64,000 bases of DNA from assembly GCF_007747795.1 (NCBI RefSeq), contig NZ_CP036275.1, positions 5,138,001 to 5,202,000 on the forward strand, given 5' to 3'. Origin of the DNA: Maioricimonas rarisocia (lineage in GTDB: Bacteria > Planctomycetota > Planctomycetia > Planctomycetales > Planctomycetaceae). Shown here in pieces: positions 20,801-28,756 of the stretch. Both the position numbers and the translations under genes were made by a program. Within the stretch, counting starts at the first letter, position 1. Each line of letters begins with the position of its first letter. The notes beneath the pieces are model-generated. The model was not told the DNA's origin and did no database searches. It saw nothing but the letters and a program-made list of their open reading frames with translations.

Positions 20801-21132
20801 CATTGTTTCTGGACGGTCAGCTTGTTTCTCAGTGCGAAGCTGTCGCAGAGGGCGAAGACGCCACGCCGGGACATTTCGTCATCGGGGCGGAACGGACCGC
20901 AGACGGCAAACATCACTTCTACCACTTCATGGGCGTTATCGACGAACTCCGGATCTCCAGCTCGGCGCGCTATTCCGCAGCCTACGTACCGAAGCCAAGG
21001 CTCTCTTCAGACGCAGACACCGTCGCTCTCTATCACTTTGACGAAGGGGAAGGATCGACTCTTCACGACGCATCCGGTCATGGACATCACGGAACGATTG
21101 TCGGCGCCACCTGGGTCACAGGAGGGCCATAG
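17833..21132 (+). CDS. Ser/Thr kinase with zinc motif, two LRR blocks and LamG domain
   Basis: A 1099-residue membrane kinase. Residues 27-34 give H-x3-C-x2-C (H27, C31, C34), the zinc-binding anti-sigma motif. The kinase domain (about 98-395) has GQGGMGTV, VALK, H227-R228-D229 and DMG (265-267) in place of DFG. A transmembrane helix lies near 435-455. Outside follow two homologous blocks, each a WARSCGGVVGG/WVLSRGGIVGL head and leucine-rich repeats of the LxxLxLxxTxITDxGL type. The C-terminal part from about 890 is a LamG/concanavalin-like domain ending in LYHFDEGEGSTLHDASG. Preceded by an ECF sigma gene, so probably in the same regulatory unit. Ligand unknown. Confidence 0.9.
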   Translation: MHPSRNTLKKYVTGELPEGAALLVDSHLNNCQQCEETLGEVEASAETGVEWLQEKMPVDRYASEPACVALLERIRRFAGSWTFQTGSDNTDTPPVPPALLETIRDYRLLRKLGQGGMGTVYSALHTKLDRPVALKLLPAHRMRQAGAVSRFAREMKAVGKLDHPHIVRATDAGEAGGVHYLVMELVRGEDLGQVATRLQRLPIPEACECIRQAAVGLQYASYRGMVHRDIKPSNLMLATVDEASDTDSASGNEALLPTVRIKILDMGLALFEDPLSARSDELTHSGQLMGTLDYMSPEQGTDTHSVDIRADIYSLGATLYRLLAGRAPFDEPRYDTPMKKLVALSTLAPVPIGELRPDLPQELASIVDRLLSRRREDRPATPAEVVQLLTPFTAGADLSRLLDTGAALPDASHITPSASPQELPVRVPPGDTTSSKSPRRIAPAVGVIAVLVGLMILPFPSRQENEKGTTAPTNGAASVIAWARSCGGVVGGGNSRIGYVNVQSDEPMPSGRFDLVTVDVSGVPMSSRDAPRFHELPHLTTLILNDTGIDDDSLAQLGDLPRLKGLFLNDSAVSDAGLRSLQRYPTLDTLHVSYSRVTDAGLTALETWSELKQLHLSGCQVTDAAIPVLARLARLEELEILATGFSRDGIERLRQILPDCRIVSDFDTLPTPDKTPASDPLLTPDRSVAEWVLSRGGIVGLGGTPAGYLVVRPGSQLPEEEMTLVTADLYECAVDDADLQRFDGLESLTTLILNSTPVTDEGLAMLGPLPNLRNLYLGDTGLTDVGLSALVKRFPRIRVLHAGGTKITEDGVSLLLKWPLLQDLHLENAQISDRCIPVLSRITHLRQLSLAASSVTQSGITRLRSAQPYCRITSNHGILGEPPIQGAASLRFNGIGDRVDLPTLRMPVSGPMTIEARVRKEPPFAAGAIILSSLRTVDGPPGVSLNWQQSTGWNLSLKGGDEPCVQSAAISEPNATPSYVAGVWDGGRLTLFLDGQLVSQCEAVAEGEDATPGHFVIGAERTADGKHHFYHFMGVIDELRISSSARYSAAYVPKPRLSSDADTVALYHFDEGEGSTLHDASGHGHHGTIVGATWVTGGP

Positions 21133-21357
21133 CCTTTCACCGATTTCCTGAAGACGAACTTCCAACCGGTTACGGCTGAGTCGGTCGGTTGACACGGCGG
21201 CATCGCTGTTTGTGTCGCCGCGGGCCCCGTGCAGGGGACTGGCAGCACCGCCCGCTCCCGCCCCTCTCCAACGCAGGAGCGGCGCACAAAGCGCCGCAAT
21301 CACTGTTGCGATGAGCGTACGTCCATACCTCGAAGGCGCAGGCACTGGAGAACCAGA

Positions 21358-23115
21358 ATGACTCCCAAATCTGCTGCACCGCCAGCCAACCTCAGAGATC
21401 AACATCACTGGCGGTTAATCTCGCCGCGACACCGACAACCGCGGAGCGTCCCGGTCAACTGCTGGAGGCCTTCAGGCCGATCAGGCCTTTTCGTCTGTAT
21501 GCTGTTTCTGTACCTGACGGTCGCCTCGTTGCGCACCGCCTCGGCAGGGATTATCAGTCCCTCAGACTTCTCGTCCCTGGGGGCACTCAATCTGTCAGCA
21601 GGAACCTACGTGATCGACACCAGCGGAACGCCAGTGCTCCTCGACAGCGGGAATAATGTTCTGGCGACCGGCGTCACGTTCAATCAGGGAGTTCCCGCCG
21701 GAGCCCCCTTCTTAGGGTTCAACCCCGAAGTTGCCGTGTTCACCTTCGACATGATCGCCATCGACGCGGGCGTGACGATCACAGCCATCGGCGATCGCCC
21801 CCTGGCGCTTCTGTCGCAGGGCAGCTTCACAATGAACTCCACGATCTCCAACCCCAGCGTCATTGACGGGAGCGGACAGGATGGAGGAGCTGGCCTGAAC
21901 GCGGGTCAGGCCGGAGATCCTGGCGACTTCGGTCTGGGGGGTGTCGGCGGACCGGGTGGCGGGGCGGGAGGTGACGGCTCACTACGTGCTGCGCCGGGTG
22001 GACCCTATCCGAAAGCGGATGACGGCGACGGGCCCGGTGGTGGATTCGGCGGCTTCGGTGGACTCGGGTCCCGTGGGAACGGAGCCGGATTTGGAGGATT
22101 CGGCGGAGGAGGGTTCGGCGGAACGGTCACCGACAGCAGCTATGGTGATCTCAAGGAACACCTTCAGGCGGGAAGTGGCGGGGGAGGTGCCGGTCCAAAC
22201 GTCGTCGCAGTGAAGGGCCCGGGCGGTGGGGGAGGTGGCGGCGCCATCGAGATCGGAGCCACCACGACGCTCACGCTCAATGGAATGATTGATGTCGGCG
22301 GAGGGAATCCCGGTGGTGCGAACGCAACACTCGCCGGTGGCGGATCGGGAGGAGGCGTCATCCTCCACGCCCCAACGGTGGACGGCTCGGGTGACGTGCT
22401 CGCCCGAGGCGGTGGCCCGGCGGGAGGCCCGGGTGCCGGAGGGGGCGGCCGCATCCTGGTTCTCAACAGCGACGGATCCGAGCCGTCTGGTCTCACCCTT
22501 GATGTCAGTACGGTCACACCGTTTGTGGGCCCGACTCCGGGAATCATCGAGTTCGGCCTGCTGCCACTGCCGGCAGCGAACCTTGTGGCCCAACTCACCA
22601 CCGGTTCGCCCCAGACTCTCTCACAGGTCTTCGATACCACGCTCAATTCAAACCCGTTCCCATTCGACCTGTTCGATCTGACGTTCGACTATTTCTTCGG
22701 GACGACCACCGGACAGCTGGACGTCTTTCTGGACTCGATCCTGCTCGGTTCGATCACGGCACCGGGAGGCCTGGCCACCGGCTTCACGACACATACTCTT
22801 CAGGTCGACGGTAGCATGTTTCCCGGCGGCACCCACGCTCTCGATTTCGTCCTGGGGGGACCGACCGGCTCGATCGTCGAGATCGACAACGTTCAGTTCC
22901 CGGGACTGGCCAATGGAACGTTTCAGGCAGGAATCCTCGGCCCCTGGACGAGCTCCGGTCTCGGTTCCACGTCACTGATCTCAACAAGCTCACCCCCACC
23001 CTCCACCGTCGTGCCGGAACCATCCAGTTTCATGCTGGCGGTGATCGGCGGACTGGCGACGCTGGGAATGAAACGGCGACGCAAGTCAACCGGCGACAGC
23101 ACCGCACAGGAGTGA
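21358..23115 (+). CDS. Secreted glycine-rich PEP-CTERM protein
   Basis: A 585-residue exported protein. A signal-like hydrophobic stretch (about residues 45-63) ends in TASA-G. The central region (about 180-340) is dominated by Gly and GG/GGG runs, then a beta-rich domain. The C-terminus is VPEPSSFMLAVIGG...KRRRKS, a PEP-CTERM sorting tag: Pro-Glu-Pro, hydrophobic helix, basic tail, recognised by exosortase. ATG at 21358 follows GGAG; an in-frame start at 21229 would add a basic, unlikely leader. Expected to be cleaved and released or anchored at the envelope, perhaps as matrix material. No exosortase gene is in the window. Confidence 0.85.
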   Translation: MTPKSAAPPANLRDQHHWRLISPRHRQPRSVPVNCWRPSGRSGLFVCMLFLYLTVASLRTASAGIISPSDFSSLGALNLSAGTYVIDTSGTPVLLDSGNNVLATGVTFNQGVPAGAPFLGFNPEVAVFTFDMIAIDAGVTITAIGDRPLALLSQGSFTMNSTISNPSVIDGSGQDGGAGLNAGQAGDPGDFGLGGVGGPGGGAGGDGSLRAAPGGPYPKADDGDGPGGGFGGFGGLGSRGNGAGFGGFGGGGFGGTVTDSSYGDLKEHLQAGSGGGGAGPNVVAVKGPGGGGGGGAIEIGATTTLTLNGMIDVGGGNPGGANATLAGGGSGGGVILHAPTVDGSGDVLARGGGPAGGPGAGGGGRILVLNSDGSEPSGLTLDVSTVTPFVGPTPGIIEFGLLPLPAANLVAQLTTGSPQTLSQVFDTTLNSNPFPFDLFDLTFDYFFGTTTGQLDVFLDSILLGSITAPGGLATGFTTHTLQVDGSMFPGGTHALDFVLGGPTGSIVEIDNVQFPGLANGTFQAGILGPWTSSGLGSTSLISTSSPPPSTVVPEPSSFMLAVIGGLATLGMKRRRKSTGDSTAQE

Positions 23116-23247
23116 ACACCGACTCGACGACGAGTTGTCTGCGGTCGTCGGCATCGTCGGCCGCAGGCAGCGTGTCCGCCGCAGGACTGTCACCGGCTGC
23201 AGTCACGGATCCTTCTCTGCAGCCTGCAGCCCCCATTTCCTGCCGCG

Positions 23248-24666
23248 CTAGCGCGATTCCCGTTCGGCATCTGTCGCCGTGTAGCAGGCGTTCATCTCCT
23301 GCCACCATTCCTGCAGGCGGCTCCGCATTCCGGCAGCCACCTCGATTTGCTTCCCGGCAACATTGTCCGTCTCGCTGGGGTCGCTGCCGAGATCGAACAA
23401 CTGCATGTCACTGCCGTCGGGGTTGCAGAGCAGCTTCCAGTTCCCCTCCCGCATGGCCAGGTGCGGGCTGACATGCTCCGCTTTGCCCGGCTTGATGCTG
23501 CCGTGAACGCCGTACTCCCAGAAGAGCGGTTCCTCGCGCACGACCGCCTGCCCCAGCAGGGCGGCCGACAAGTCGATTCCGTCGGTTGACTCCACCTGAT
23601 TCCCGACGCCACAGAGCGACGCAACGGTCGGCAGCACGTCGATGGCCGCCATGACAGTGGTGTCGTTGACTGATCCGGCTGGAATCCTGCCTTTCCATCG
23701 CGCGATGAAAGGCATACGAATGCCCCCTTCGTACAGGCTCCACTTCCGACCGAAGAACGGTCCGGTGAAGCCGGGAGGCTGATGGCCCGCTTTGTAGTAC
23801 CGCGGCCAGTCTGTCGGGCCGTTGTCGCTGGTGAACAGGATCAGCGTGTCTTCGGCTAGGCCCAGTTCATCGATCGTCGCCAGCAGTCGACCGATCTGCC
23901 GATCCATCTCATCCAGCACTGCAAAGAACGCATTGTCGGGCGGATTGGTTGATGTCCCTTCCCACTTCTGCTGCTGTTCGTCAGAAGGGAAGTGACCGTC
24001 GTGAACGTCGTTCGGAAACACCCGCACATAGAAAGACTCGTCCCTGTGCCTGCGGACGAAGTCGATTGCCCGATCGACGTAGGTTTCGGTCGTCTTGTGC
24101 TTCGGCAGATGCAGAATCTCGCCGCGGCCGTGCTTCCAGCTCAGTTCCTGATTGCCGGTCTTCTGCCAGAGAATCCGATCCCCCAGTCCTTCGAAGGAAA
24201 CCAGCGATTCCTCAAACCCGTAGTCCTGCGGCAGCGGCGCATCGCCGATGTCCCGCCCGCCTCCCATGTGCCACTTGCCGAAATGTGCCGTCCGGTAGCC
24301 GGCGTTTCTGAGCAGCTTCGCCAGCGTCGGAGCGTTCGGATCGAGCCAGTCCGGCATCTTGCGACGCTGGTTGGCAGCGCGGGATGCCAGGTACGAGTGA
24401 ATACGATAGCGCTGAGGGTACTGGCCTGTCGTCAGGGCTACACGCGAAGCCGAGCAGATCGGTGAGTTGACGTAGAAGTTCGTCAGCCGGATGCCTTCCT
24501 CGGCCAGCCGATCGATGTTCGGCGTCTTCATCGCAGGGTTGCCGAAGCAACTCGGGTCGGCGTAGCCCATATCGTCGATGAAGATCACGACGACGTTGGG
24601 GCGTTCGGCGGCCGCGGCACCACGAAGTGCGAGGAAGCAGACGACGCAGGTCAGGAACGATTTCAT
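23248..24666 (-). CDS. Secreted sulfatase (S1 type, CSASR)
   Basis: A 472-residue formylglycine-dependent sulfatase. Signal peptide residues 1-20, then ERPNVVVIFIDDMGY with the metal-binding DD pair. The maturation site is C71-S-A-S-R; Ala in place of the usual Pro is tolerated in part of the family. FGKWHMGG supplies the Lys and His, and FTSDNGP the later metal ligands. Full length for the family. It lies 61 bp downstream of the sulfatase-GH43 fusion on the same strand, so the two are probably co-transcribed for breakdown of a sulfated glycan. The stop codon sits in a 12-bp palindrome (CGCGCTAGCGCG, 23244-23255). Confidence 0.92.
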   Translation of the reverse strand: MKSFLTCVVCFLALRGAAAAERPNVVVIFIDDMGYADPSCFGNPAMKTPNIDRLAEEGIRLTNFYVNSPICSASRVALTTGQYPQRYRIHSYLASRAANQRRKMPDWLDPNAPTLAKLLRNAGYRTAHFGKWHMGGGRDIGDAPLPQDYGFEESLVSFEGLGDRILWQKTGNQELSWKHGRGEILHLPKHKTTETYVDRAIDFVRRHRDESFYVRVFPNDVHDGHFPSDEQQQKWEGTSTNPPDNAFFAVLDEMDRQIGRLLATIDELGLAEDTLILFTSDNGPTDWPRYYKAGHQPPGFTGPFFGRKWSLYEGGIRMPFIARWKGRIPAGSVNDTTVMAAIDVLPTVASLCGVGNQVESTDGIDLSAALLGQAVVREEPLFWEYGVHGSIKPGKAEHVSPHLAMREGNWKLLCNPDGSDMQLFDLGSDPSETDNVAGKQIEVAAGMRSRLQEWWQEMNACYTATDAERESR

Positions 24667-24727
24667 TGTCAGTCACTCGAGGAGGGGGATGTCAGTCTGA
24701 TTTCGTCCTGGTAGCCGCTGCGCGCAA

Positions 24728-27700
24728 TCAGAACTCCTGCGCCTCATCCGGGCCGGGCACAGCGTAAGCGGGATCCTTCGCACGAATGGACACCTCGCCG
24801 CTGTCGAGCAGGCGCACATCGAGCGGAACGATTGTCACCCCCTGCTCGTTGATCGTCTGTGCGTTCTCGCCCAGGTCACGCGTCTCGATCCCTTCCCGCG
24901 ACAGCGGCGGAACGTTGGCATTGAAGAACGCCGTGCACCACCACTTGCCATTCTTGTCCTGAAACGGCGTGCCGTGGCCGAGAAACCGACCGGCGAACTG
25001 GCGGGGACCATACGGCCCGGTGATCCTGTCGGCAACGCTGTAATACAGATTGTAGGATCCTTTGCGCCCCTCGTCGGTCGACCACGCTGTGCCGAGGTGG
25101 ACGTACTTGCCCCCCACCTTGATCATCGTCGCTCCCTCGTGACCGATGCGGCTGATCGGCTTGCCGTCCGGCCCGGGCCGCGAACCGGCAGGATCAATGC
25201 GGACCGGCTCGGCAGTGTAACGGGACAGATCGTCGCTGAGCGGCGCAACAAACGTATTCCCCCACAGCAGGTACCGCGTTCCGTCGTCATCGGTGAAGAG
25301 CGACGGGTCGTGTCGCTGCCCCATCTTTCCCTGCATGGGATGCGTCCAGGGACCTTTCAGTTCCCGGCCGGCCGACAGCGCCAGACTCGAGTGCCGCCTC
25401 GGACAATGCAGCACCGCCCAGCGGTCTCCCAGCCAGTGGACCTCGGGAGCCCAGATCAGTCGTCGGTTGATCTCCTGCCCGGATCGCGCCTTCATCGTGT
25501 CTTCGACGGTAAAGACCGCTCCGAGGTTCTCCCACTCGATCAGGTCGCTGCTCCGCCAGACCCGGACTTCGTCGCCGACGATGCTCTCGTCTCCGAGACC
25601 GATGTTGTAAGGATTCTCCGCTTCCCGCGGATCGCCTTCGCGAGGCTGTGTCCCCGTGAGGTAGTAGTCCCCGTCAGGCCCCAGAGTGATGTACGGATCG
25701 CGGATCCAGCCGGCCTTGATGTACAGGGCTCGATCGTGTGATTTCAGCCCGGCCCGGATGGTCGCGGCCTCCATCACCGGGCCGGGTTTGCGGTCGGTGG
25801 GAACTTCGATGAATGCGGAATCAGGAAACGCGTCGGCCTCCTTCGCATTGCCCTCATCATCATCCTTTGGCTCAGGTCCCGGAGTCACGACCACCTTGAC
25901 GACCTTGCCCTCGAACGGATTGGGGGCCGTGTAATCTCCTGCTGCGGACAGCTCGTCCCGGCCGATGTCCATGCCGTCTTTGGGCTGAACCGGAATCAGT
26001 CCGGGAGACGCCGAGCCTGCCACCTGCTTCCCGTTCACGGAGAGGGTCATGCGATCAGCAGTCAGCATCGCCTCGAAATCAAACCGCTTCGGCGACGATT
26101 CTTCGGCCATCACGCGCGTCACCTTGCCGTTGACGCGGACGTCGAACGCCAACCGACCGTCGAGCACGTGGACCGCGTAGCCGTGCTCGCGTCCCCCCTG
26201 TGCCACGATGACGCCATTCGCCGAGGCCTTACGGACGGAACCGACGATGCTCAGCGGGCGATTCGCGATCTGCGGCGTCGTCACTGATGCCGTACGGCGG
26301 TTTCGATCAACCGGTTGCGGATAGCGGGCCAGGATCTGCTTCAGGGACGCGACGACGTCCGGTCTGTCCGCCGCCAGGTTGCGGGTTTCGAGCGGGTCCG
26401 ACTGATAGTCGTAAAGTTCGTACTCGGCCGGCGTATCGGCGTCGCCGTACGGTCGCCACTCGACGAGGCGGTAACGTTCCGTCCGGATGGCACGTCCCAA
26501 CTTCTGCTTCGGGTACGCGTGGTAAGCATGGTCTCTCACCCGTGTCTCAGGATCTTTCAGCACCGGCACGAGACTCACGCCGTCGATCGGCTGCGGACCG
26601 TCCGGAGCAGGCAACCCCGCGAGTTCCGCAACCGTCGGAAAGATGTCCACACTTTCGGCCGGTTGCCGGGTCGACGATCCGGGCGTGGTGACGCCGGGAG
26701 CGGCGATCAGAATGGGGATCCGATTCGCCTGCTCGTAGTTGGTATGCTTCGTCCAGATGCCGAGGTCCCCCAGGTGGAACCCGTGGTCCCCCCAGAGGAC
26801 GATGATCGTGCTGTCGGCAAGCTCGAGCCGGTCCAGCTCATCGATGACCTTGCCGATCTGCGCATCCACGTAGCTGGTGCTGGCGTAGTAGCCGTGAATG
26901 AGCTTCCGCTTCAGCTCTTCGCTGAACTCGGCCTTGGGATCGGTCGGGCACGGCTTGTAATTGGTGATCTCGCCTCCCCGCTTGCCGGCGACGGCGGGAG
27001 CATCTTTCGGCAACTCTTCGTACTGAGGCATCGGCAACATCGCCGGGTCATACATGTCCCAGTACTTCTGCGGCGCGCTGAATGGCAGGTGCGGTCGTGC
27101 AAAGCCGGCAGCTATGAAGAACGGCGTGCCGTCGTTCTCGCGGCGTTTCTTCGCTTCACGAAGACGCTCGACCGTCTCCCGCGCGACGCGGCCGTCCGCG
27201 TAGGCAATATCTGCGACGTCCGGTGATTCAAACGCGGCGCCGCGTGGAAGCGACCGGATCTCCCCCAGCTTCTGGTTCGTGAAGAACGCCTCTTCGCGCG
27301 TCAGCTGTCCGCCATCGGTGCTGGCCGGGTCGAGGTATTCGATCACCTTCTCTTTGAAGTGCGGCGCGATAAACGACTCCGGATCGCCGTAGTTGCCGTG
27401 ACCGATGTGGAAGACCTTCCCCAGCGACTCGGTGTGGTAGCCGCCGTGGCGGGCGAAGTGCTGCGGCATCGTGACCGCATCGGGAAGAATCTGTCGCAGT
27501 TGACTCCCAAGGCCATACAGACCGGTCGAGGTCGAATGCGAACCGAGCATGAGCGTGAACCGCGACGGAGCACAGACTGCCTGGTTGCAGTACGCAAGAT
27601 CGAACCGCATTCCCCGGGCGGCCAGGGCGTCGATGTTCGGTGACTTTGCATGCTCGTCGCCGTAGCATCCCAGAGCCGGCTTGAGATCGTCGACCAGAAT

Positions 27701-27805
27701 CAGCAGAACATTCGGTCGATCCGCGGCCCTCGCCGACGTGCTGACAAACAGCAGGCTGACGATTGCAAGGACCAACAGGATGCTGAACCGGTTTCGATGT
27801 TTCAT
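24728..27805 (-). CDS. Secreted sulfatase fused to GH43-like glycosidase domain
   Basis: A 1025-residue exported two-enzyme protein. Signal peptide 1-28. Residues about 29-500 are an iduronate-2-sulfatase-like sulfatase: VLLILVDDLKPALGCYG, maturation site C78-A-P-S-R, GKVFHIG, WGDHGFHLGD. A linker of beta-sandwich character (about 510-650) follows. Residues about 690-1010 look like a five-bladed GH43-type propeller: RDPYITLGPDGDYYLTGT (candidate base Asp), WAPEVHWLGDRW, RHDPSLFTDDDGTRYLLWG and GHEGATMIK (candidate acid Glu). Start at 27805 has GAGGAA six bases upstream. Such a fusion would remove sulfate and cleave a sugar from the same chain (inference). Paired with the next sulfatase downstream. 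Confidence 0.87.
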   Translation of the reverse strand: MKHRNRFSILLVLAIVSLLFVSTSARAADRPNVLLILVDDLKPALGCYGDEHAKSPNIDALAARGMRFDLAYCNQAVCAPSRFTLMLGSHSTSTGLYGLGSQLRQILPDAVTMPQHFARHGGYHTESLGKVFHIGHGNYGDPESFIAPHFKEKVIEYLDPASTDGGQLTREEAFFTNQKLGEIRSLPRGAAFESPDVADIAYADGRVARETVERLREAKKRRENDGTPFFIAAGFARPHLPFSAPQKYWDMYDPAMLPMPQYEELPKDAPAVAGKRGGEITNYKPCPTDPKAEFSEELKRKLIHGYYASTSYVDAQIGKVIDELDRLELADSTIIVLWGDHGFHLGDLGIWTKHTNYEQANRIPILIAAPGVTTPGSSTRQPAESVDIFPTVAELAGLPAPDGPQPIDGVSLVPVLKDPETRVRDHAYHAYPKQKLGRAIRTERYRLVEWRPYGDADTPAEYELYDYQSDPLETRNLAADRPDVVASLKQILARYPQPVDRNRRTASVTTPQIANRPLSIVGSVRKASANGVIVAQGGREHGYAVHVLDGRLAFDVRVNGKVTRVMAEESSPKRFDFEAMLTADRMTLSVNGKQVAGSASPGLIPVQPKDGMDIGRDELSAAGDYTAPNPFEGKVVKVVVTPGPEPKDDDEGNAKEADAFPDSAFIEVPTDRKPGPVMEAATIRAGLKSHDRALYIKAGWIRDPYITLGPDGDYYLTGTQPREGDPREAENPYNIGLGDESIVGDEVRVWRSSDLIEWENLGAVFTVEDTMKARSGQEINRRLIWAPEVHWLGDRWAVLHCPRRHSSLALSAGRELKGPWTHPMQGKMGQRHDPSLFTDDDGTRYLLWGNTFVAPLSDDLSRYTAEPVRIDPAGSRPGPDGKPISRIGHEGATMIKVGGKYVHLGTAWSTDEGRKGSYNLYYSVADRITGPYGPRQFAGRFLGHGTPFQDKNGKWWCTAFFNANVPPLSREGIETRDLGENAQTINEQGVTIVPLDVRLLDSGEVSIRAKDPAYAVPGPDEAQEF

Positions 27806-28387
27806 CGGTTCCTCGGAGGTTTGCTCGTGATTCGGAGCGGAAGCGCCCGCTCGTCGGGTTTCCCCACGGCGTTGTGGCGACCGTCAGAATCCGGATTGGA
27901 AGAGGGAAAGCGCACTTCCAATTGTGACACTGCGTCGGCAACGTCGCCACCGTGCCGGATGCATATCGCGACGGGGCTCATCACGACGATGCTCATCGGC
28001 CCGAGAGATCTGAGTCGCCCCCGTCGATCGTACACGAACACAGAGCCACGACAATGAGACACGTTGTCTGAACACTGAGAATGGTTGTCAGTGTCTTCCT
28101 GAGGCGGTCTCGCGACAATCCAGGCGGACGTGCCAGGCTCCTCCCTGCGAAGTCCCGGTCGTATTGAGGGCTGTCATCCGCCAGCAGCAGCCGTGATGAT
28201 TCAGCGAGAGCCAGGGCGGACCGCTTGCGGTTCCCTCAGGGGAGCCGCCGCAGAAGTCCCAGTCGTGCCGGATTACGAAAGCGCGCCGATGTGGCTGGGG
28301 CAGAGGACCGCTCGACGAACAATGCGGAAACCCTCTTTAACTCCGCGTATGCTCGGAGAGGCATTTCGCGTTGCCAGGTCTGCTTCC
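27806..28387. other. Non-coding region with two small inverted repeats
   Basis: No convincing gene. It contains the presumed promoter of the sulfatase-GH43 gene. Two adjacent inverted repeats occur: GACAA-N9-TTGTC at about 28050-28068 and ACACTGA-N9-TCAGTGT at 28072-28094. They could be operator sites or a hairpin pair. Short open frames here have no recognisable content. Confidence 0.4.
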
Positions 28388-28724
28388 ATGCATATCCGGT
28401 GTCCGCACTGTCGCAATCCGATCGAACTCATCCATGACGTGCGCCAGCAATGTCACATGCACTTCCTGTGGCAGCTGCTCCACTCCGGACGGCCGTCGGA
28501 TTGCCAGCGGTAGCAGGAACGGCACGATCAGGATTCGGGACGTGCCGACCGGTCGGGAGATGCTGACGCTCGAAGCGCACGAGGGTGGCGTCGGGTGCGT
28601 CCGCTTCAGCCCGGATGGGAGCCGGATCGTCAGCGGCGGCGGGGACAGGATGATCAGAATCTGGGGAACCAGTCCTCCGCAGACATGCGAGAAAGAATCC
28701 CCCGGCCTAATGGCCCGACAGTGA
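28388..28724 (+). pseudogene. Relic of a WD40 Ser/Thr kinase (zinc ribbon plus WD40 fragment)
   Basis: Begins with ATG at 28388 and MHIRCPHCRNPIELIHDV, the zinc-ribbon head of planctomycete WD40 kinases. Around 28437-28450 the frame must shift to continue with VTCTSCGSC, the second Cys pair. It then joins directly to WD40 sequence: TPDGRRIASGSRNGTIRI and HEGGVGCVRFSPDGSRIVSGGGDRMIRIWG. The whole kinase domain, transmembrane helix and most propeller blades are missing. So this is a frameshifted, internally deleted remnant. No clear close donor is seen in the window, although the intact WD40 kinase at 47533 has the same tail architecture but a different N-terminus. Confidence 0.75.
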
Positions 28725-28756
28725 TGCACCGCCCCACTGCCGAGCCTGTCCGGGGA

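Noticed and set aside
23244-23255. CGCGCTAGCGCG palindrome as an operator
   Set aside because: It contains the stop codon of a sulfatase and is only 12 bp; random occurrence in GC-rich DNA is likely.
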